Assembly: GCA_039194925.1 (NCBI GenBank)
Contig: JBCCVV010000003.1
Location: 35,574 to 99,573, forward strand
Reading direction: 5' to 3'
Origin: CAJXUU01 sp039194925
GTDB taxonomy: Bacteria > Bacteroidota > Bacteroidia > Chitinophagales > Saprospiraceae
Length of the DNA stretch: 64,000 nucleotides
Shown: in pieces, positions 63,446 through 64,000 of the stretch
How positions within the stretch are numbered: position 1 is the stretch's first letter
Layout: each line of letters begins with the position of its first letter
Made by a program: the position numbers and the translations under genes
Notes under the pieces: model-generated
What the model was told of the DNA's origin: nothing
The model's input: the letters and a program-made list of their open reading frames with translations, nothing else
Databases searched by the model: none

Positions 63446-64000
63446 TCAAACCTTTTGAGTTTCTGATTTTTCTTTATGGGATGACAAAATTTTATAGGTG
63501 ATCTTATCTATTTCATAAAAATACAACTGATCTCCTTGTCGTATTGGGGTGGGCTTTTGCAAGGAAATATCGAATAAGGTTAGAGGCGTTCGACCAATTA
63601 TTTGCCATCCTCCTGGGCTGGACGTTGGATAAATGCCTGTTTGTTCGCCACCAATAGCTACGGATCCTTTTGAGACATGCGTCCTCGGTTTGTCTTTTCG
63701 CTCCAAATGAAGAAGTTTGGGCAATCCTCCCAAATACAAGAAACCTGGTAAAAAGCCAATCATGAATATGCGATACCTGGCCGAAGTATGCAGTCGAACA
63801 ACATCGTCCCTGGAAAGTCCTCTATCTTCAAATAATGGTAAGTCCATTCCAAACTCATCATCATAACACACTGGAATATGCCAGGTGTTGAATTGGATCG
63901 GTTGATCTATTTTTAGTGTGGTATACAATTTTAATAATCGTTTTTCCTTTGATTCAAAATCAATATTCCGATCGTATTGTAACAGTAAAGTATTGTACCC
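63446..64000 (-). CDS. pxpB: 5-oxoprolinase subunit B (PxpB/KipI-like), 5'-truncated
   Basis: The frame runs off the window at 64000. The 184 or so visible residues include an upstream part GYNTLLLQYDRNIDF (the family YxSLLxxYD block), FLPGFLYLGGLPKLLHLERKDKPRTHVSKGSVAIGGEQTGIYPTSSPGGWQIIGRTP, which is the conserved PxpB core. It is one subunit of the enzyme that hydrolyses 5-oxoproline to glutamate; PxpC and PxpA would be expected upstream beyond the edge. The TTG at 63928 is only an internal codon, not the start. Confidence 0.9.
   Translation of the reverse strand, partial: GYNTLLLQYDRNIDFESKEKRLLKLYTTLKIDQPIQFNTWHIPVCYDDEFGMDLPLFEDRGLSRDDVVRLHTSARYRIFMIGFLPGFLYLGGLPKLLHLERKDKPRTHVSKGSVAIGGEQTGIYPTSSPGGWQIIGRTPLTLFDISLQKPTPIRQGDQLYFYEIDKITYKILSSHKEKSETQKV

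Noticed and set aside
1..64000. tRNA or rRNA genes
   Set aside because: No T-loop/acceptor combinations or rRNA-like blocks were noticed while reading the gaps; this was not a systematic search.

Overview
The window is a chromosomal segment from a member of the Bacteroidota, probably a marine or gliding group such as the Saprospiria. Evidence for the phylum: a very large PKD-repeat protein ending in a type B (gliding-motility-associated) type IX secretion (T9SS) sorting domain; a second secreted protein with a type A T9SS sorting domain; a GldB-like gliding lipoprotein; DUF3127 and DUF3109 proteins typical of the phylum; AT-rich gaps; almost no Shine-Dalgarno sequences; and promoter-like TAnnTTTG boxes. 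No rRNA, tRNA, CRISPR array, integrase or insertion sequence was recognised. Identifications rest on reading motifs, not on database searches.

Layout. 1-4.2 kb: the remnant of a NadR-like kinase gene, then a two-gene unit of unknown envelope proteins (a repeat lipoprotein and a protein with a C-terminal barrel-like end). 4.2-7.8 kb: NadR-like kinase, M16 peptidase and aat in an overlapping operon, beside clpS and a peroxiredoxin. The aat/clpS pair links tagging and recognition in the N-degron pathway. 7.8-13.5 kb: the 1854-residue PKD protein. 13.5-18.3 kb: MarC, a small unknown protein, a Rieske lipoprotein, bifunctional FtcD and an aldo/keto reductase.

18.3-21.6 kb holds the most unusual locus: a TIR / seven-blade WD40 / Roc-like GTPase / zinc-ribbon / DUF4365 gene whose reading frame is broken by exactly one base in a homopolymer inside WD blade 5. 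The parts suggest an immune-type sensor and effector. The break sits at AAAAAA followed by TAA, where slippage by one base would restore the full 1098-residue protein.

21.9-31.9 kb: a TPR/LuxR-type regulator, a TMTC-like TPR membrane protein, an LRR-like lipoprotein, an S9 peptidase followed by gldB and a DUF6787-type membrane protein, and pyruvate kinase. 32-37 kb: acpP, a 53-residue membrane protein, a deoC-SPOR-rodA operon, an epimerase and DUF3127. 37-50 kb: an unknown protein, a polysaccharide O-acylation pair (MBOAT and SGNH-like), TesB thioesterase, DUF2891, an FG-GAP/ASPIC protein with His-rich ends, thiL, an alkyltransferase-like protein lacking the active Cys, an FAD oxidoreductase and a thioredoxin lipid/periplasmic protein. 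50-64 kb: Lhr-like helicase, mscL, pth, a lipoprotein, DUF3109, an ECF sigma factor with a membrane-spanning partner, a T9SS protein, a membrane protein, an MBL hydrolase, a DASS transporter, trmB and a 5'-truncated pxpB.

Several gaps carry short phrase-like repeats, often starting right at a stop codon. Several clear intrinsic terminators were also found, one of them orphaned at 54.1 kb where it may end a small RNA.
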